NCBI GenBank assembly: GCA_913051655.1
Contig: CAJXHI010000013.1
Coordinates: 1-64,000 of the forward strand
Origin: an uncultured Alphaproteobacteria bacterium
Lineage (GTDB): Bacteria; Pseudomonadota; Alphaproteobacteria; Rhodobacterales; Rhodobacteraceae
DNA: 64,000 bases
Direction of reading: 5' to 3'
A program made the position numbers and the translations under genes. The notes beneath the pieces were generated by a model. It was not told the origin of the DNA. It ran no database searches and saw only the letters and a program-made list of their open reading frames with translations. Below are positions 52,950-63,695 of this stretch, in pieces (the stretch's first letter is position 1; each line of letters starts with the position of its first letter).

Positions 52950-54307
52950 GTATCACTCTCTCCTACTGGGTTGACCCATAGTAACAAGATGATACCAACA
53001 ATAAAGAGCGCGACCAGAGGAGAGATGCCAATACGCGCGTCTCCGCTGATAGCGGTGACAATCCCGATCAGAGTTGGTGCGAGAAAAGCTGTCGCACGAC
53101 CAGAGAGCGCATAAAGCCCAAAGCCTTCGGTTGCGCGTTCCGTCGAAGTATGCCGCACCATCAAAGAGCGGCTGGCAGATTGAAGCGTGCCGCCCATACC
53201 GCCGATAAATACGCCGCAACCGTAAAAGACCAGATCTGGCAGATTTGATCCCTCTTCAACAGGAACACCAAAAACATGGGTGAGTGATGTGTTCACAATC
53301 ACAAAACATACAATTGTCAAAATCAATGTTGTTACAACGATCACAGGTTTGGGGCCAAAACGGCGATCACAATAGCCCCCAAGCCAGCTAAAGAGAGCGG
53401 CAGAGATCGCCGCGATAATACCAAATTGCCCTAATTTTATAACGCTCCAGTTTAAGACCAGAACCGCATACGTCCCGCCGAAAGTATAAAGGCCATTCAA
53501 AGCGTCACGATAAAACATTGACGAACAAAGATACGCAAAAAGACTTTTCCTCGCAGGCAATGATACGATGGAGGCCCAGAGATTGGAAATCCCTTGCGCA
53601 ATATTCATTTTTCGCCTGATTGTCCTATCCTCGTTCATCCACAAAAAGTAAGGAATCATAAAGATAGCGAACCATATGGCCACAAAAGGGCCGACGAAGC
53701 GCGTTCCTTCTTTTTGTACAGCATCTAGCCCAAAAAGAGGATCAAGGTTCAGGATCATGGTTTTGCCATTGTCCTGTTCGACGAACAAAAGAAGCATTAT
53801 TAAAAGGGACAATACCCCACCAACATATCCAAAACCAAAACCTGATCCAGAAATTTTTCCGATTTCCTGAGCCGATCCAAGGCTTGGCAATTGAGCGTTA
53901 GTGAAGATGTAGGTATATTCTGCCATGACGAAACAAATGCCAAATACGCTAAGCATAAGCCACATGTTTGAACCGTCCGGATACGTATACCAGAGCGCAA
54001 GCGCCGTTACAGAATAAATAGTAGAAAAACCCCAAATCCAGCGCAGCCGCGTGCCCGTAGTATCGGCAATCGCACCGATGATCGGTCCACCAAATCCGAT
54101 GATTAGCCCTGTAATGGCTAGACAATTTGACCAGACGATCTGAGCATTTGCATCCGCAAGTGTTTCATCTTGCCCCAATCCCATATAATATTGCGAAGCA
54201 ACGATGGCGAAATAGGGTCCGAAGATAAAAGTCATCAATAGGGTATGAAATGGTTGGGCGGCCCAGTCATAAAAGAACCAACCCCAGATTGCTTTGCGCT
54301 GCGACAT
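52931..54307 (-). CDS. MFS transporter, UMF1/Atg22-like
   Basis: WGWFFYDWAAQPFHTLLMTFIFGPYFA, start inferred at MSQRKAIWGW. Confidence 0.93.
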   Translation of the reverse strand: MSQRKAIWGWFFYDWAAQPFHTLLMTFIFGPYFAIVASQYYMGLGQDETLADANAQIVWSNCLAITGLIIGFGGPIIGAIADTTGTRLRWIWGFSTIYSVTALALWYTYPDGSNMWLMLSVFGICFVMAEYTYIFTNAQLPSLGSAQEIGKISGSGFGFGYVGGVLSLLIMLLLFVEQDNGKTMILNLDPLFGLDAVQKEGTRFVGPFVAIWFAIFMIPYFLWMNEDRTIRRKMNIAQGISNLWASIVSLPARKSLFAYLCSSMFYRDALNGLYTFGGTYAVLVLNWSVIKLGQFGIIAAISAALFSWLGGYCDRRFGPKPVIVVTTLILTIVCFVIVNTSLTHVFGVPVEEGSNLPDLVFYGCGVFIGGMGGTLQSASRSLMVRHTSTERATEGFGLYALSGRATAFLAPTLIGIVTAISGDARIGISPLVALFIVGIILLLWVNPVGESDTWESTD

Positions 54308-54418
54308 GTCCCATTCTCCCTTGGCTGCGAATACTAAAGCAGCCAAAGTCGCATAAGATCAAGGCGAAGTTTAAATTTCGCCTTTAAAATTTTGAATTTT
54401 TCAGCGCTTATTTCCCGG

Positions 54419-55897
54419 TCAGACCGCCATGCAAATATATTTCATTTCAAGGTAATCATCGATCCCATGATGGCTTCCTTCACGCCCTAGCCCAGATTGT
54501 TTCACACCACCAAATGGTGCCACCTCAGTCGAAATAATCCCTGTGTTTACACCTACAATGCCATACTCCAGTGCCTCAGCGACTTTGTAAACACGACTCA
54601 GGTCTTTGGCATAAAAATAGGACGCAAGACCAAAGATCGTATCATTAGCAAGTTCAATGACTTCGTTCTCATTTTCAAACTTAAACAAAGGCGCAAGCGG
54701 ACCAAAGGTTTCTTCGGTGGAAACCACCATACTTTTTGTAGCACCTGCTAAAATAGTCGGATTGATAAAGTTTCCTGCCCCTTGTAACGCCTCCCCGCCG
54801 AGCACAATAGTAGCTCCCTTTGAAGTCGCATCTGCAATATGTTCCTGCACCTTTAAGATCGCATTAGTGTTGATCAATGGGCCTAATTCTGTTCCATCAA
54901 TCAAACCATCACCCACCTTCATCTTACCAACTGCAGCTGCAAGCTTTTCAGCAAAGGCATCATAAACACCGGCTTGGACATAAATCCGGTTCGCGCAGAC
55001 GCAAGTTTGCCCGTTGTTGCGGAATTTGCACATAATCGCGCCTTCAACAGCCGCATCAAGGTCTGCATCATCAAATACGATGAAAGGTGCATTGCCGCCC
55101 AATTCCATGGAACATTTCATGACGCTGTCAGCAGCCTGCCTGAGCAACACACGCCCCACCTCAGTAGAGCCCGTGAAAGTCAGCTTGCGTACAATTGGGT
55201 TTTCACAGAATTCTTTGCCGATGTCGGAAGACCGAGAGGATGGAATGATCGACAGAACCCCTTTTGGAATCCCTGCACGATCAGCCAATTCGCCCATGAC
55301 GAGCGCCGAAAGTGGCGTTTCTGTAGCCGGACGCGCAACAAAAGCACAACCAGCTGCCAAAGCCGGACCTGCCTTGCGCGTTATCATTGCATTCGGAAAA
55401 TTCCACGGTGTGATTGAGGCGGCAACGCCGATCGGTTGTTTTAAAACCGTGATACGCTTGTCGCGCTGGTGGCCGGGGATGGTTTCGCCATAAACCCGTT
55501 TGGCCTCTTCAGCGAAAAATTCGATAAAAGAAGCGCCATAGCCAATTTCTCCTCGCGCTTCAGCAAGCGGCTTTCCCTGCTCCGCTGTCAGAATAATTGC
55601 CAGATCATCCGCATTTTCCATCATAAGATCAAACCAGCGGCGCAGTATTACACTGCGTTCTTTAGCAGTCATTGCAGCCCATTCTTTTTGAGCTAGTTCC
55701 GCCCTAACGAGCGCCTCTCCCGCTTGTGCCCTGCTAAAGTCGGCAACCTGCGCAATTACATCACCACGCGCTGGATTGTAGACGTCAAAAGTGGCGCCAC
55801 CTTCGCCATCCATCCATTCTCCTGCAAGATACCCTTTGGTAACAAACAGACTGGGATCTTTGAGCAGACTTGCCAGATTTGTCGTTTCGTCAAGCAT
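54419..55897 (-). CDS. gabD: NAD(P)-dependent succinate-semialdehyde dehydrogenase family
   Basis: TPWNFPNAMITRKAGPALAAGCAFVARPATETPLSAL, MELGGNAPFIVFDDADLDAAVEG, NNGQTCVCANRIYVQ, GREGSHHGIDDYLEMKYICM; start inferred at MLDETTN. Confidence 0.94.
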   Translation of the reverse strand: MLDETTNLASLLKDPSLFVTKGYLAGEWMDGEGGATFDVYNPARGDVIAQVADFSRAQAGEALVRAELAQKEWAAMTAKERSVILRRWFDLMMENADDLAIILTAEQGKPLAEARGEIGYGASFIEFFAEEAKRVYGETIPGHQRDKRITVLKQPIGVAASITPWNFPNAMITRKAGPALAAGCAFVARPATETPLSALVMGELADRAGIPKGVLSIIPSSRSSDIGKEFCENPIVRKLTFTGSTEVGRVLLRQAADSVMKCSMELGGNAPFIVFDDADLDAAVEGAIMCKFRNNGQTCVCANRIYVQAGVYDAFAEKLAAAVGKMKVGDGLIDGTELGPLINTNAILKVQEHIADATSKGATIVLGGEALQGAGNFINPTILAGATKSMVVSTEETFGPLAPLFKFENENEVIELANDTIFGLASYFYAKDLSRVYKVAEALEYGIVGVNTGIISTEVAPFGGVKQSGLGREGSHHGIDDYLEMKYICMAV

Positions 55898-55975
55898 ATT
55901 TAAACTCCCAAAAAAATTAGCTGGTTTACTCAAAACGTTTCTGCAAGTGTTTGTCCAGATCAAGAAAGGTAAAAC

Positions 55976-56770
55976 ATGCAAAGCTTGGACGATGCCTACT
56001 CCAACGCCCACTACATTCCGAACGCAGATCGTTTTGTTTTGCAGTGGGAAAATGCAGCTCAGATATTTCGTGACAAGCTGAATGGAGAGGCCCGAGCAGA
56101 TTGCGATATCCCCTACGGTCCAACGGAACGGCAAAAATTTGATTTCTTTTCACCGTTCTCACACTCCGACGATGTTTTTATCTTTATCCACGGTGGTTAC
56201 TGGTTGCGCTTTAATAAATCCAACTGGTCTCATCTTGCCAAGGGCGCGTTGCAAAAGGGGTGGCATGTGGCAATACCCTCGTATGAACTCTGTCCAGATG
56301 TGCGGATTAGCGACATCAGCCGACAAATTGCCAAAGCCGTGACCGAAATTGCAAAACGCACAACTGGAAAGATTGTTCTGGCTGGCCATTCCGCCGGCGG
56401 TCACTTGGTGGCGCGTATGGCGGTTGGGGATCTTTTACCGGCGGAGACTATGGGCAGGGTCACCCATGTGATGCCCATATCACCATTGGGTGATCTGCGC
56501 CCATTGTGCCAGACTGCCATGAATGACGCCTTTCAAATGACCCAAGATGATGCCATCGACGAAAGCCCAACGTTTATGGCACGGCCAGATTGTCCCGTCA
56601 CGGTATGGGTTGGCGCAGACGAAAGGCCTGTATTCATTGATCAGGCAAAATGGCTAGCAGACGCGTGGAAAGCCGATCTCGTCATTGAGGCTAAAAAACA
56701 CCATTTTGATGTTATAGAGGGGCTCGAGGATGCGAAAAACAATATGTTAACGCAGTTGTTATGTAAATGA
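55976..56770 (+). CDS. Alpha/beta hydrolase (kynurenine formamidase-like)
   Basis: FIHGGYWLRFNKSNWSHLAKG, LAGHSAGGHLVARM. Confidence 0.9.
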   Translation: MQSLDDAYSNAHYIPNADRFVLQWENAAQIFRDKLNGEARADCDIPYGPTERQKFDFFSPFSHSDDVFIFIHGGYWLRFNKSNWSHLAKGALQKGWHVAIPSYELCPDVRISDISRQIAKAVTEIAKRTTGKIVLAGHSAGGHLVARMAVGDLLPAETMGRVTHVMPISPLGDLRPLCQTAMNDAFQMTQDDAIDESPTFMARPDCPVTVWVGADERPVFIDQAKWLADAWKADLVIEAKKHHFDVIEGLEDAKNNMLTQLLCK

Positions 56771-57106
56771 GCTTGTGCGTGCTCGGGAGGCAAAGGTCAG
56801 AAAAAAATTTCGCGCTTAATTCCTTACCCATTTTTATCTGTCACACACATGCTTTGTTAAATTATGACTCGGTAAGCATTCTTTGGATGCTATTTTACCT
56901 CATCGCCTTGATACGTATATGCTACAAGCGAGCGCCCTATTAGCCTACCGAGGACATACTATATAAATAGTTACGCGTTGAGTCCGTGCGGCACGGGTTC
57001 GTTCCCCTTCCAGACAGAGACTAGATTTTATCGCTGGCTACACAGTTCACATCTACGGTCACGAATTGCACTGATATTACCATCAACAAAGCGGTCCCAT
57101 CCATTC

Positions 57107-57598
57107 TTAAGGGGCGCTTGCGGTGTGTGTTGCGTTAAGCGATTTTTCCATAAAAACCGATGCAGGATCATCGCGGTAATCACCAAATGGACCACGGCGA
57201 ATAAATCCAAATTTTGTGTAAAGCGTGACAGCTTCTTTCAGCATTTCGCCGGTCTCAAGGCGCATAAGGTCAAAGCCTAGCGAAATAGCCTCTCGTTCCA
57301 AGGCCGTCATAAGCGCTTTGGCGACACCTTTACCGCGATGGTGAGGATCAGAAAACATCGATTTCAACTCCCCATAGCCCTCTTTCAACGCCAAAGCTAC
57401 ACAGCCAACATAGGCCCCGTGAATCTGTGCAGCGAAAAAACGAACATCTTTTTTACAAAGAGCCTCAAGCGACAAATAATGATTTTCTTCTTCGCTATAT
57501 AGCGATTGCATCAGCGCATGGCTTTGCATCAACAAGGCCTTGATCTCCGGATGTCGTGGATCGGCGTAGTTAATTGCGATCATTAGAATTTCTTTCAA
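57107..57598 (-). CDS. GNAT family N-acetyltransferase
   Basis: ELKSMFSDPHHRGKGVAKALMTALEREA, LYTKFGFIRRGPFGDYRDDPASVFMEK. Confidence 0.93.
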   Translation of the reverse strand: MKEILMIAINYADPRHPEIKALLMQSHALMQSLYSEEENHYLSLEALCKKDVRFFAAQIHGAYVGCVALALKEGYGELKSMFSDPHHRGKGVAKALMTALEREAISLGFDLMRLETGEMLKEAVTLYTKFGFIRRGPFGDYRDDPASVFMEKSLNATHTASAP

Positions 57599-57785
57599 AA
57601 ATGCCTAAATTCAGTGTTATTGCCTTTCACCCACCTGTACAAGCTGACGAATCAAAAAGTCGATATATAGTAGGGCAGGCGGATGGTTGCCACGATATCA
57701 GGTAGGGTGGATTTGACTTAAGAGAACGCGACAGGCAAACTATCCATAGTAAGAATCACGGGCAGCATAAAAGGGCAGTATATCA

Positions 57786-60700
57786 GTGCGTTTTTCGAAA
57801 CTAAGGCTGACGGGCTTTAAAAGCTTTGTTGATCCTACAGAGTTATTGATCTCTGATGGATTGACCGGCGTTGTCGGTCCTAATGGCTGCGGAAAATCCA
57901 ATCTACTTGAAGCGCTACGCTGGGTTATGGGCGAAAACCGCCCAACCGCAATGCGAGGCGACGGTATGGAGGACGTCATTTTTGCCGGCGCCTCCACACG
58001 CTCGGCGCGTAACTTTGCCGAAGTCAACCTCCTTTTGGATAATTCGGACCGTTTGGCACCCGCAGGTTTTAACGACAGTGATACCGTGGAAATTGTGCGT
58101 AGAATAACGCGCGATGCCGGAAGCGCCTTTAAAGCATCTGGAAAAGATGTGCGGGCCAAAGACGTTCAGATGCTTTTTGCGGATGCATCAACGGGGGCGC
58201 ATTCACCCTCATTGGTGAGGCAGGGGCAAATTTCGGAACTTATTAATGCCAAACCGAAAAACCGTCGTCGCATTTTGGAGGAGGCTGCGGGTATTTCGGG
58301 GCTCTATCAGCGCCGCCATGAAGCAGAGCTGAAGCTCAACAGCACCGAAAGCAATCTGCTTCGTGTGGATGATGTGTTAGAACAACTTGCCCAGCAGTTA
58401 TCACAACTCGCTCGACAGGCCCGTCATGCCGCCAGATACCGTGCCATAGCAGAAGAACTCAGAGTGTCTGAAAGCATGCTTTTGTTCTTGCGATGGCGGG
58501 ACGCTGAGCAGGCTTGCCTCCGTGCCGACGAAGATCTGCGTGAGCGCACGTTGGCGACTTCTCGTGCGGAGGCCAGAGCGCGCGAAGCAGAAAAAGAACG
58601 CAGCGAAGCCGAAGAAAAATTGCCACCATTCCGCGAGGAGGAAGCAGTTGCTGGCTCCATTCTTCAACGACTTTTGGTAGAACGTGACACACTTGATCGA
58701 GAAAAAGATCGCGCGCGCGAACGTATCGAAACTCTGACCAACCGCCTTGAACAACTGGCGCTTGATATGGAACGCGAAAGAGGGTTGAAACGTGATGCCG
58801 TTGAAACCATTCGACAGTTGGAGACAGAAAAACAGACGCTGACAGAAGGACAACAGGGACACAGCACAAAGCTAAATACAGCCGAAGGAGATGCACGACA
58901 GGCGGCAGCTATTCTTCAGGCCCGCGAAAGCGATCTGTCCCAGAAAACTGAAGATGTTGCACGTCTGGCTGCACGCCATCAATCCGCGCACCGTTTACTA
59001 TCCGATTGTCAAACAAACCTAGAGAAAAACGAAAAAGGCGCAGAAACGGCGCGTGCTTCGCTTAATGATGCCGAAAACGTACGTGCCACTGCGCATCATC
59101 GGCTTGAAGAGATCCAAAGCCTTGAGCAAGATGCGATAAGCGCATCTGAAAAAAGCGAATTAAATCTCCGTAATGCCGAAGCCCAACGCGCAACGGCACA
59201 GGCCGTTGAGGCAGAGGCACGCGCGCGCCGATCAGAGGCTGAAGGCGAGGCAAGCGCGCTGCGTGCTGAGGTCAGCGCACTTAAAAAACTTGTGGACCGT
59301 GAAACATCCGAAGTCACGCAAGTCATTGATCAGCTTCAGGTGCAAAGCGGTTATGAAAAGGCAATCGGAGCAGCCTTATCGGATGATCTGAGAACAGCTG
59401 AGGTTAATCAGTCTGATACCGCTACAGGTTGGGTAAACCTGCCCCCCTATGATAATACTGCCTCCTTGCCCCGAGGTGCCCACTCCTTATCCGAGTATGT
59501 ATCAACGACGCCAGTGCTTATGCGCAGGATGTCCCAGATCGGTCTGGTCGACGCCACCACGGGCGCAACGCTTCAATCTGACCTTGCCCCCGGTCAAAGG
59601 CTTGTTAGCCAGCAAGGTGACCTATGGCGCTGGGACGGATATAAGGTTTTGTCCAGCGATGTGTCGTCCACTGCGGTAATGCGGTTGGAACAGATGAACA
59701 GGCTTTCCGATTTGAAAGAGACGCTTCAGACCGCTCAAAAAGGCGTCGATAGCGCTAGCGCTGCCCATGACAGTGCCTCTCAAGAGCTATCAGTCGCAAC
59801 AGAAATCGATCGACAGGCACGAGAGGCGAGACGCGAAGCGGACAAAGCGATGGCAGAAGCAAGCCGTGCATTAAGCCGCGCAGAGGCCGACAGAAACCTC
59901 GCCGAGAGTAGATTGGAGAGTTTGGAATTAGGGGTAAAACGCCACGAAGATGAAGCTTTGGAAGCCCGCACACAACTTAATTCAGCGACCGAAGCAGTGG
60001 AAAAGCTTGGCGATTTGGACAACGCACGACGCGAAAGTGAAGACATTAAAACAACTGTCGAAGCCTCTCGTATGACAATGATGACAAAACGCTCTTTGTG
60101 CGATGAATTGCGCCGCGAAGGTGAGGCACGCCTTAGGCGCCTGTCTGAGATTGATAAAGAGATGGATATATGGCGCCATCGTTTGCAAACAGCGGAACAG
60201 CGGAGCTTAGAGCTTTTGCAGCGCCAGACTGAAACAAACCAAGCCCTTAAAGAGGCCAATTTAAAACCTGTAGAAATTGCGCACAACAAAACAAAGATTG
60301 GCGCCTCCATTGAGACTGCGCAAGCGCGCCTAAAAGAGGCCGGTGATGCGCTGGCCCAGGGGGAAACAACCCTGCGCAAATGCGTTCAAAACGAACGAGA
60401 CGCGGAAAGAGCCGCCTCAGAGGAACGAGAGGAACGCGCCGTATCACAGGCCAAATCCGACGCTGCACAGGATCAACGGGCCAGAGCGTCCGCCAGAATA
60501 AAAGAAGAGCTTGGTCAAACTCCGCAACTTCTTTTAGCAAAGCTCAATCGTGATGCGAATAAAATGCCCCCAGCCGGGGATGTAGAGGTCGAAGTGGGAC
60601 GGCTGAAACGACAGAGAGATGCGCTTGGCGCTGTAAACTTGCGCGCTGAAGACGATGCAAGAGAGATCGAAACCGAATACAAATCTCTTGCCATCGAAAA

Positions 60701-61244
60701 AGCAGATCTGGAGGATGCCGTCAAAGCGTTGCGTAGTGGAATTTCCAACCTAAACCGAGAGGGCCGAGAAAGGCTTCTGACTGCATTTGAACAAGTAAAT
60801 AGCAACTTCAGCATGTTGTTCAAACATCTCTTTGGCGGTGGCGAAGCCGACCTCGTAATGGTCGAAAGCGATGATCCGCTGGAAGCTGGCCTTGAAATCA
60901 TGTGCCAACCACCCGGCAAAAAACTCAGCACAATGTCACTTCTATCCGGTGGGGAGCAGACCCTGACAGCTTTAGCCTTGATATTCGCCGTCTTTCTGGC
61001 AAATCCCGCCCCAATTTGTGTGCTTGACGAGGTCGACGCACCTTTGGATGATGCCAATGTTAACCGCTTCTGCGATATGCTCGACGAAATGTGCCGACGC
61101 ACCGACACGAGGTTTTTGATTATCACACACCATGCGGTTACGATGGCACGCATGGACAGACTGTTCGGTGTCACTATGCAAGAGCAGGGCGTGAGTCAAC
61201 TGGTCTCCGTTGATTTGAAACGCGCAGAATCCTTGGTTGCCTAA
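57786..61244 (+). CDS. smc: Chromosome segregation protein SMC
   Basis: LRLTGFKSFVDPTEL, GVVGPNGCGKSNLLEALRWVMGE, long coiled coil, LSGGEQTLTALALIFAVFLANPAPICVLDEVDAPLDDANV; GTG start. Confidence 0.97.
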   Translation: MRFSKLRLTGFKSFVDPTELLISDGLTGVVGPNGCGKSNLLEALRWVMGENRPTAMRGDGMEDVIFAGASTRSARNFAEVNLLLDNSDRLAPAGFNDSDTVEIVRRITRDAGSAFKASGKDVRAKDVQMLFADASTGAHSPSLVRQGQISELINAKPKNRRRILEEAAGISGLYQRRHEAELKLNSTESNLLRVDDVLEQLAQQLSQLARQARHAARYRAIAEELRVSESMLLFLRWRDAEQACLRADEDLRERTLATSRAEARAREAEKERSEAEEKLPPFREEEAVAGSILQRLLVERDTLDREKDRARERIETLTNRLEQLALDMERERGLKRDAVETIRQLETEKQTLTEGQQGHSTKLNTAEGDARQAAAILQARESDLSQKTEDVARLAARHQSAHRLLSDCQTNLEKNEKGAETARASLNDAENVRATAHHRLEEIQSLEQDAISASEKSELNLRNAEAQRATAQAVEAEARARRSEAEGEASALRAEVSALKKLVDRETSEVTQVIDQLQVQSGYEKAIGAALSDDLRTAEVNQSDTATGWVNLPPYDNTASLPRGAHSLSEYVSTTPVLMRRMSQIGLVDATTGATLQSDLAPGQRLVSQQGDLWRWDGYKVLSSDVSSTAVMRLEQMNRLSDLKETLQTAQKGVDSASAAHDSASQELSVATEIDRQAREARREADKAMAEASRALSRAEADRNLAESRLESLELGVKRHEDEALEARTQLNSATEAVEKLGDLDNARRESEDIKTTVEASRMTMMTKRSLCDELRREGEARLRRLSEIDKEMDIWRHRLQTAEQRSLELLQRQTETNQALKEANLKPVEIAHNKTKIGASIETAQARLKEAGDALAQGETTLRKCVQNERDAERAASEEREERAVSQAKSDAAQDQRARASARIKEELGQTPQLLLAKLNRDANKMPPAGDVEVEVGRLKRQRDALGAVNLRAEDDAREIETEYKSLAIEKADLEDAVKALRSGISNLNREGRERLLTAFEQVNSNFSMLFKHLFGGGEADLVMVESDDPLEAGLEIMCQPPGKKLSTMSLLSGGEQTLTALALIFAVFLANPAPICVLDEVDAPLDDANVNRFCDMLDEMCRRTDTRFLIITHHAVTMARMDRLFGVTMQEQGVSQLVSVDLKRAESLVA

Positions 61245-61277
61245 CTGGATTTCAACATAAATAGTGCTGCGCTTACT

Positions 61278-62138
61278 TTACAGTTGCATATGATCAGCAA
61301 TCGCAACGATGCGGTGCATCTCGCGCAAAACGGGCTTTTCAATTAACTTACCATCGATGACGACAAGACCGGTATCAGCCTTTTCAAATTCGGCTATGAT
61401 GCGGCGCGCGCGCGCAATCTGAAACTCGCTCGGCGTAAATACCTCATTTAGGGCGGTAATTTGTTTTGGGTGCACTGATCCTTTACCAGAAAATCCCAAA
61501 TCGCGAACTTTCTCGGCCTCAACGCGCATACCCTCTGGATCATCTAAATCAAGAAAAGGTACATCAAGAACATCCAAACCTGCGGCCGCAGAAGCATGCA
61601 CAACGCGGGACCTCGCATATAGAAGTGAACCAAAATTATTCTGACATCTTAGTTCAGCGGCCATGTCCACCCCGCCAAAAAACATTGCATCAATACGCGG
61701 CGAACATTTTGCGATCTCAAAAGCGGCCTCGAGGCCCTCATTGGTTTCGATGATCACGTGAAGCCTTGTGTCATGCCCAACTTCAGTCAATAACTGATCA
61801 AGGATAACAACTTCATCTGGTGTTCTGACCTTCGGCATCATGAGTGCCGGCGGTGGCGTTTTACTTGCAACAACAGCGTTCACATCTTCAATGCCAAAAC
61901 GTTCGCGCATGGAATTGATCCTGATAATCCGTTCCACCCCATCATCCACCTGTGGAGCTTCAAACAAAGCCAATGCTTTTCGACGCGCCTCTGCCTTATC
62001 CTTTGGAGCAATCCCATCTTCAAGTTCGACACAGACAACATCTGCACCACTTGCAAGCGCTTTGGAATACATGTCAGGGCGCAAACCTGGAGTGAAAATA
62101 AAACTGCGGCGAGGACGAATGCTTGATTTAACCGTCAT
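61278..62138 (-). CDS. HpcH/HpaI aldolase / CoA ester lyase (malyl-CoA thioesterase/citrate lyase beta-like)
   Basis: RRSFIFTPGLRPDMYSKALASGADVVCVELEDGIAPKDKAEAR, GKGSVHPKQITALNEVFTPS. Confidence 0.93.
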   Translation of the reverse strand: MTVKSSIRPRRSFIFTPGLRPDMYSKALASGADVVCVELEDGIAPKDKAEARRKALALFEAPQVDDGVERIIRINSMRERFGIEDVNAVVASKTPPPALMMPKVRTPDEVVILDQLLTEVGHDTRLHVIIETNEGLEAAFEIAKCSPRIDAMFFGGVDMAAELRCQNNFGSLLYARSRVVHASAAAGLDVLDVPFLDLDDPEGMRVEAEKVRDLGFSGKGSVHPKQITALNEVFTPSEFQIARARRIIAEFEKADTGLVVIDGKLIEKPVLREMHRIVAIADHMQL

Positions 62139-62149
62139 TACACAAATCC

Positions 62150-63337
62150 CTATTCTGGAAGTTTCGGAAGGTTACTATCCAAACCTTTGACCAAACGTTT
62201 TTCTTTATCAAAAAATGGAAGATCGACTATGGTGCCCTCATGGGTAGCGCCATCTGGCATCTGCATCGAAAGGGTTCGACCGATCCATTCCCCCGGTTCA
62301 TAAAACCGAACATATCCTACACCAAGCCCCAACGTTGGCGATGGAACGCCCGCCGTGATATAGCCAACCCGGATCCCATTATCTATGACGGCACTCTCTG
62401 ACAAAGGCGTGATTGTTTCACAAGTCAATCCTAATAAGCAGGATCTCGTATCTTTCCCCACCAGCGCATCTCGCCCAATAAAGTCAGGCTTATCCATATC
62501 AATAAACGGCGAGAGTCCTGCTTCAAACGGGGTCATATCCTGCGTAACATCGGTCAGATTTCCCAAGATGCCCCCTTCAATTCGCCGGATTGTCATCGCT
62601 CGAGTTGACGAAAACTCCATTCCATAGGGGGTGCCACAGTCCATTAAGTGATCCCAAAGAGCGATGTGATCGGTCTCTGCGGCGCTACAGTAAATCTCAT
62701 AGCCCAATTCGTTTGTGAAACCTGTCCGTGAGACATAGAATCTCTGACCACCGATATTGAAAAAGCCTGCGCGAAAGTATTGTAAATTTTCATCAACCGC
62801 ACCATCAGAAGCTTTTTTCATGATGTCCAAAGAAGCCGGTCCTTGGATTTGCAAAACCCGTACTTGAGGATCAGAAATGGTGACATCAAAGCCCGCTGAA
62901 TGCGCCATCAGCCAATTTTCGAATGGACCGTCAGCCTGAACATACCAAAAGCGATTTCTTGCAAAACGAAACATTACACCATCCATAAAAACGCCACCCT
63001 TTGGTGTGCAGGCAATGGCGTAATAACCACGTTCTTCGTTCATCGTAGAAACTTTGCGGGCCAGCACATGATCGAGAAACGCCTCAGCGTCAGGACCTGA
63101 AATTTCAACGGGCTTTTCAGGGGTATCAAAAATCAATGCTTTTTGGCGGAGGCACCAATATTTTTTGATATAATCCTCATTTAGAGAGATCGCAAAATAC
63201 CGACCAGCATATACACCGCGTACCATATCAGGATGCTGCGTGCGTTCGATGAAAGGGGATTCTTCGAACCTGCGGGCGCTAATCCCGACTGTATTTTCAA
63301 GATCTGATGCCTCCTGAAAATTTCCCATAATATTCAC
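62150..63337 (-). CDS. GcvT-family folate-binding aminomethyltransferase/demethylase
   Basis: SGPDAEAFLDHVLARKVSTMNEERGYYAIACTPKGGVFMDGVMFR, VSRTGFTNELGYEIYC, RRIEGGILGNLTDVTQDMTPFEAGL. Confidence 0.88.
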   Translation of the reverse strand: MNIMGNFQEASDLENTVGISARRFEESPFIERTQHPDMVRGVYAGRYFAISLNEDYIKKYWCLRQKALIFDTPEKPVEISGPDAEAFLDHVLARKVSTMNEERGYYAIACTPKGGVFMDGVMFRFARNRFWYVQADGPFENWLMAHSAGFDVTISDPQVRVLQIQGPASLDIMKKASDGAVDENLQYFRAGFFNIGGQRFYVSRTGFTNELGYEIYCSAAETDHIALWDHLMDCGTPYGMEFSSTRAMTIRRIEGGILGNLTDVTQDMTPFEAGLSPFIDMDKPDFIGRDALVGKDTRSCLLGLTCETITPLSESAVIDNGIRVGYITAGVPSPTLGLGVGYVRFYEPGEWIGRTLSMQMPDGATHEGTIVDLPFFDKEKRLVKGLDSNLPKLPE

Positions 63338-63695
63338 CTATTTGCTATGATTTCATTTAAGTTTTTGTCTTTTTATTTAAAATTACTGCATAAAACCGAA
63401 CGCTCTTCAAGCGCCAAAGGATAATCTGACTGAAACTGAAGCTTTGCGCTTAGACAAATTTAGACCGGATTGCGTAAAAACATACGCAGTCAATCAATCA
63501 AAGTTAAATGGGAATAGTCGATTTTAAAATAGGTGTATTTTAAAACAAGCAAAGCAAAGTCACAAAAAGCGCTTAAGCTCCTAATTTTCTGATCAAGATC
63601 TACAAAAGCATCCATTTTGCGAAGATCATAAATCTATGTTTTACAAAGAGTAGTTCGCTGCGAATAATATTTGAAACGTTGTCTGATCATTTCTG

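Noticed and set aside
54361-54384. AAGGCGAA/TTCGCCTT hairpin as gabD terminator
   Set aside because: Stem is only 8 bp and there is no T-run following it on the minus strand, the direction in which gabD is transcribed.
56985-57015. tRNA T-arm-like string ACGGGTTCGTTCCCCTTCC
   Set aside because: No matching acceptor stem, D-arm or anticodon arm could be found around it; not supportable as a tRNA.
58401-61174. Long minus-strand ORFs inside smc (e.g. 58401..58862, 60515..61174)
   Set aside because: Antisense to a clear SMC coding sequence; Ser/Arg-rich translations typical of antisense artefacts.
62150-63337. DMSP demethylase DmdA
   Set aside because: Same GcvT superfamily, but the sequence differs from the DmdA proteins I recall; only a family-level call is justified.
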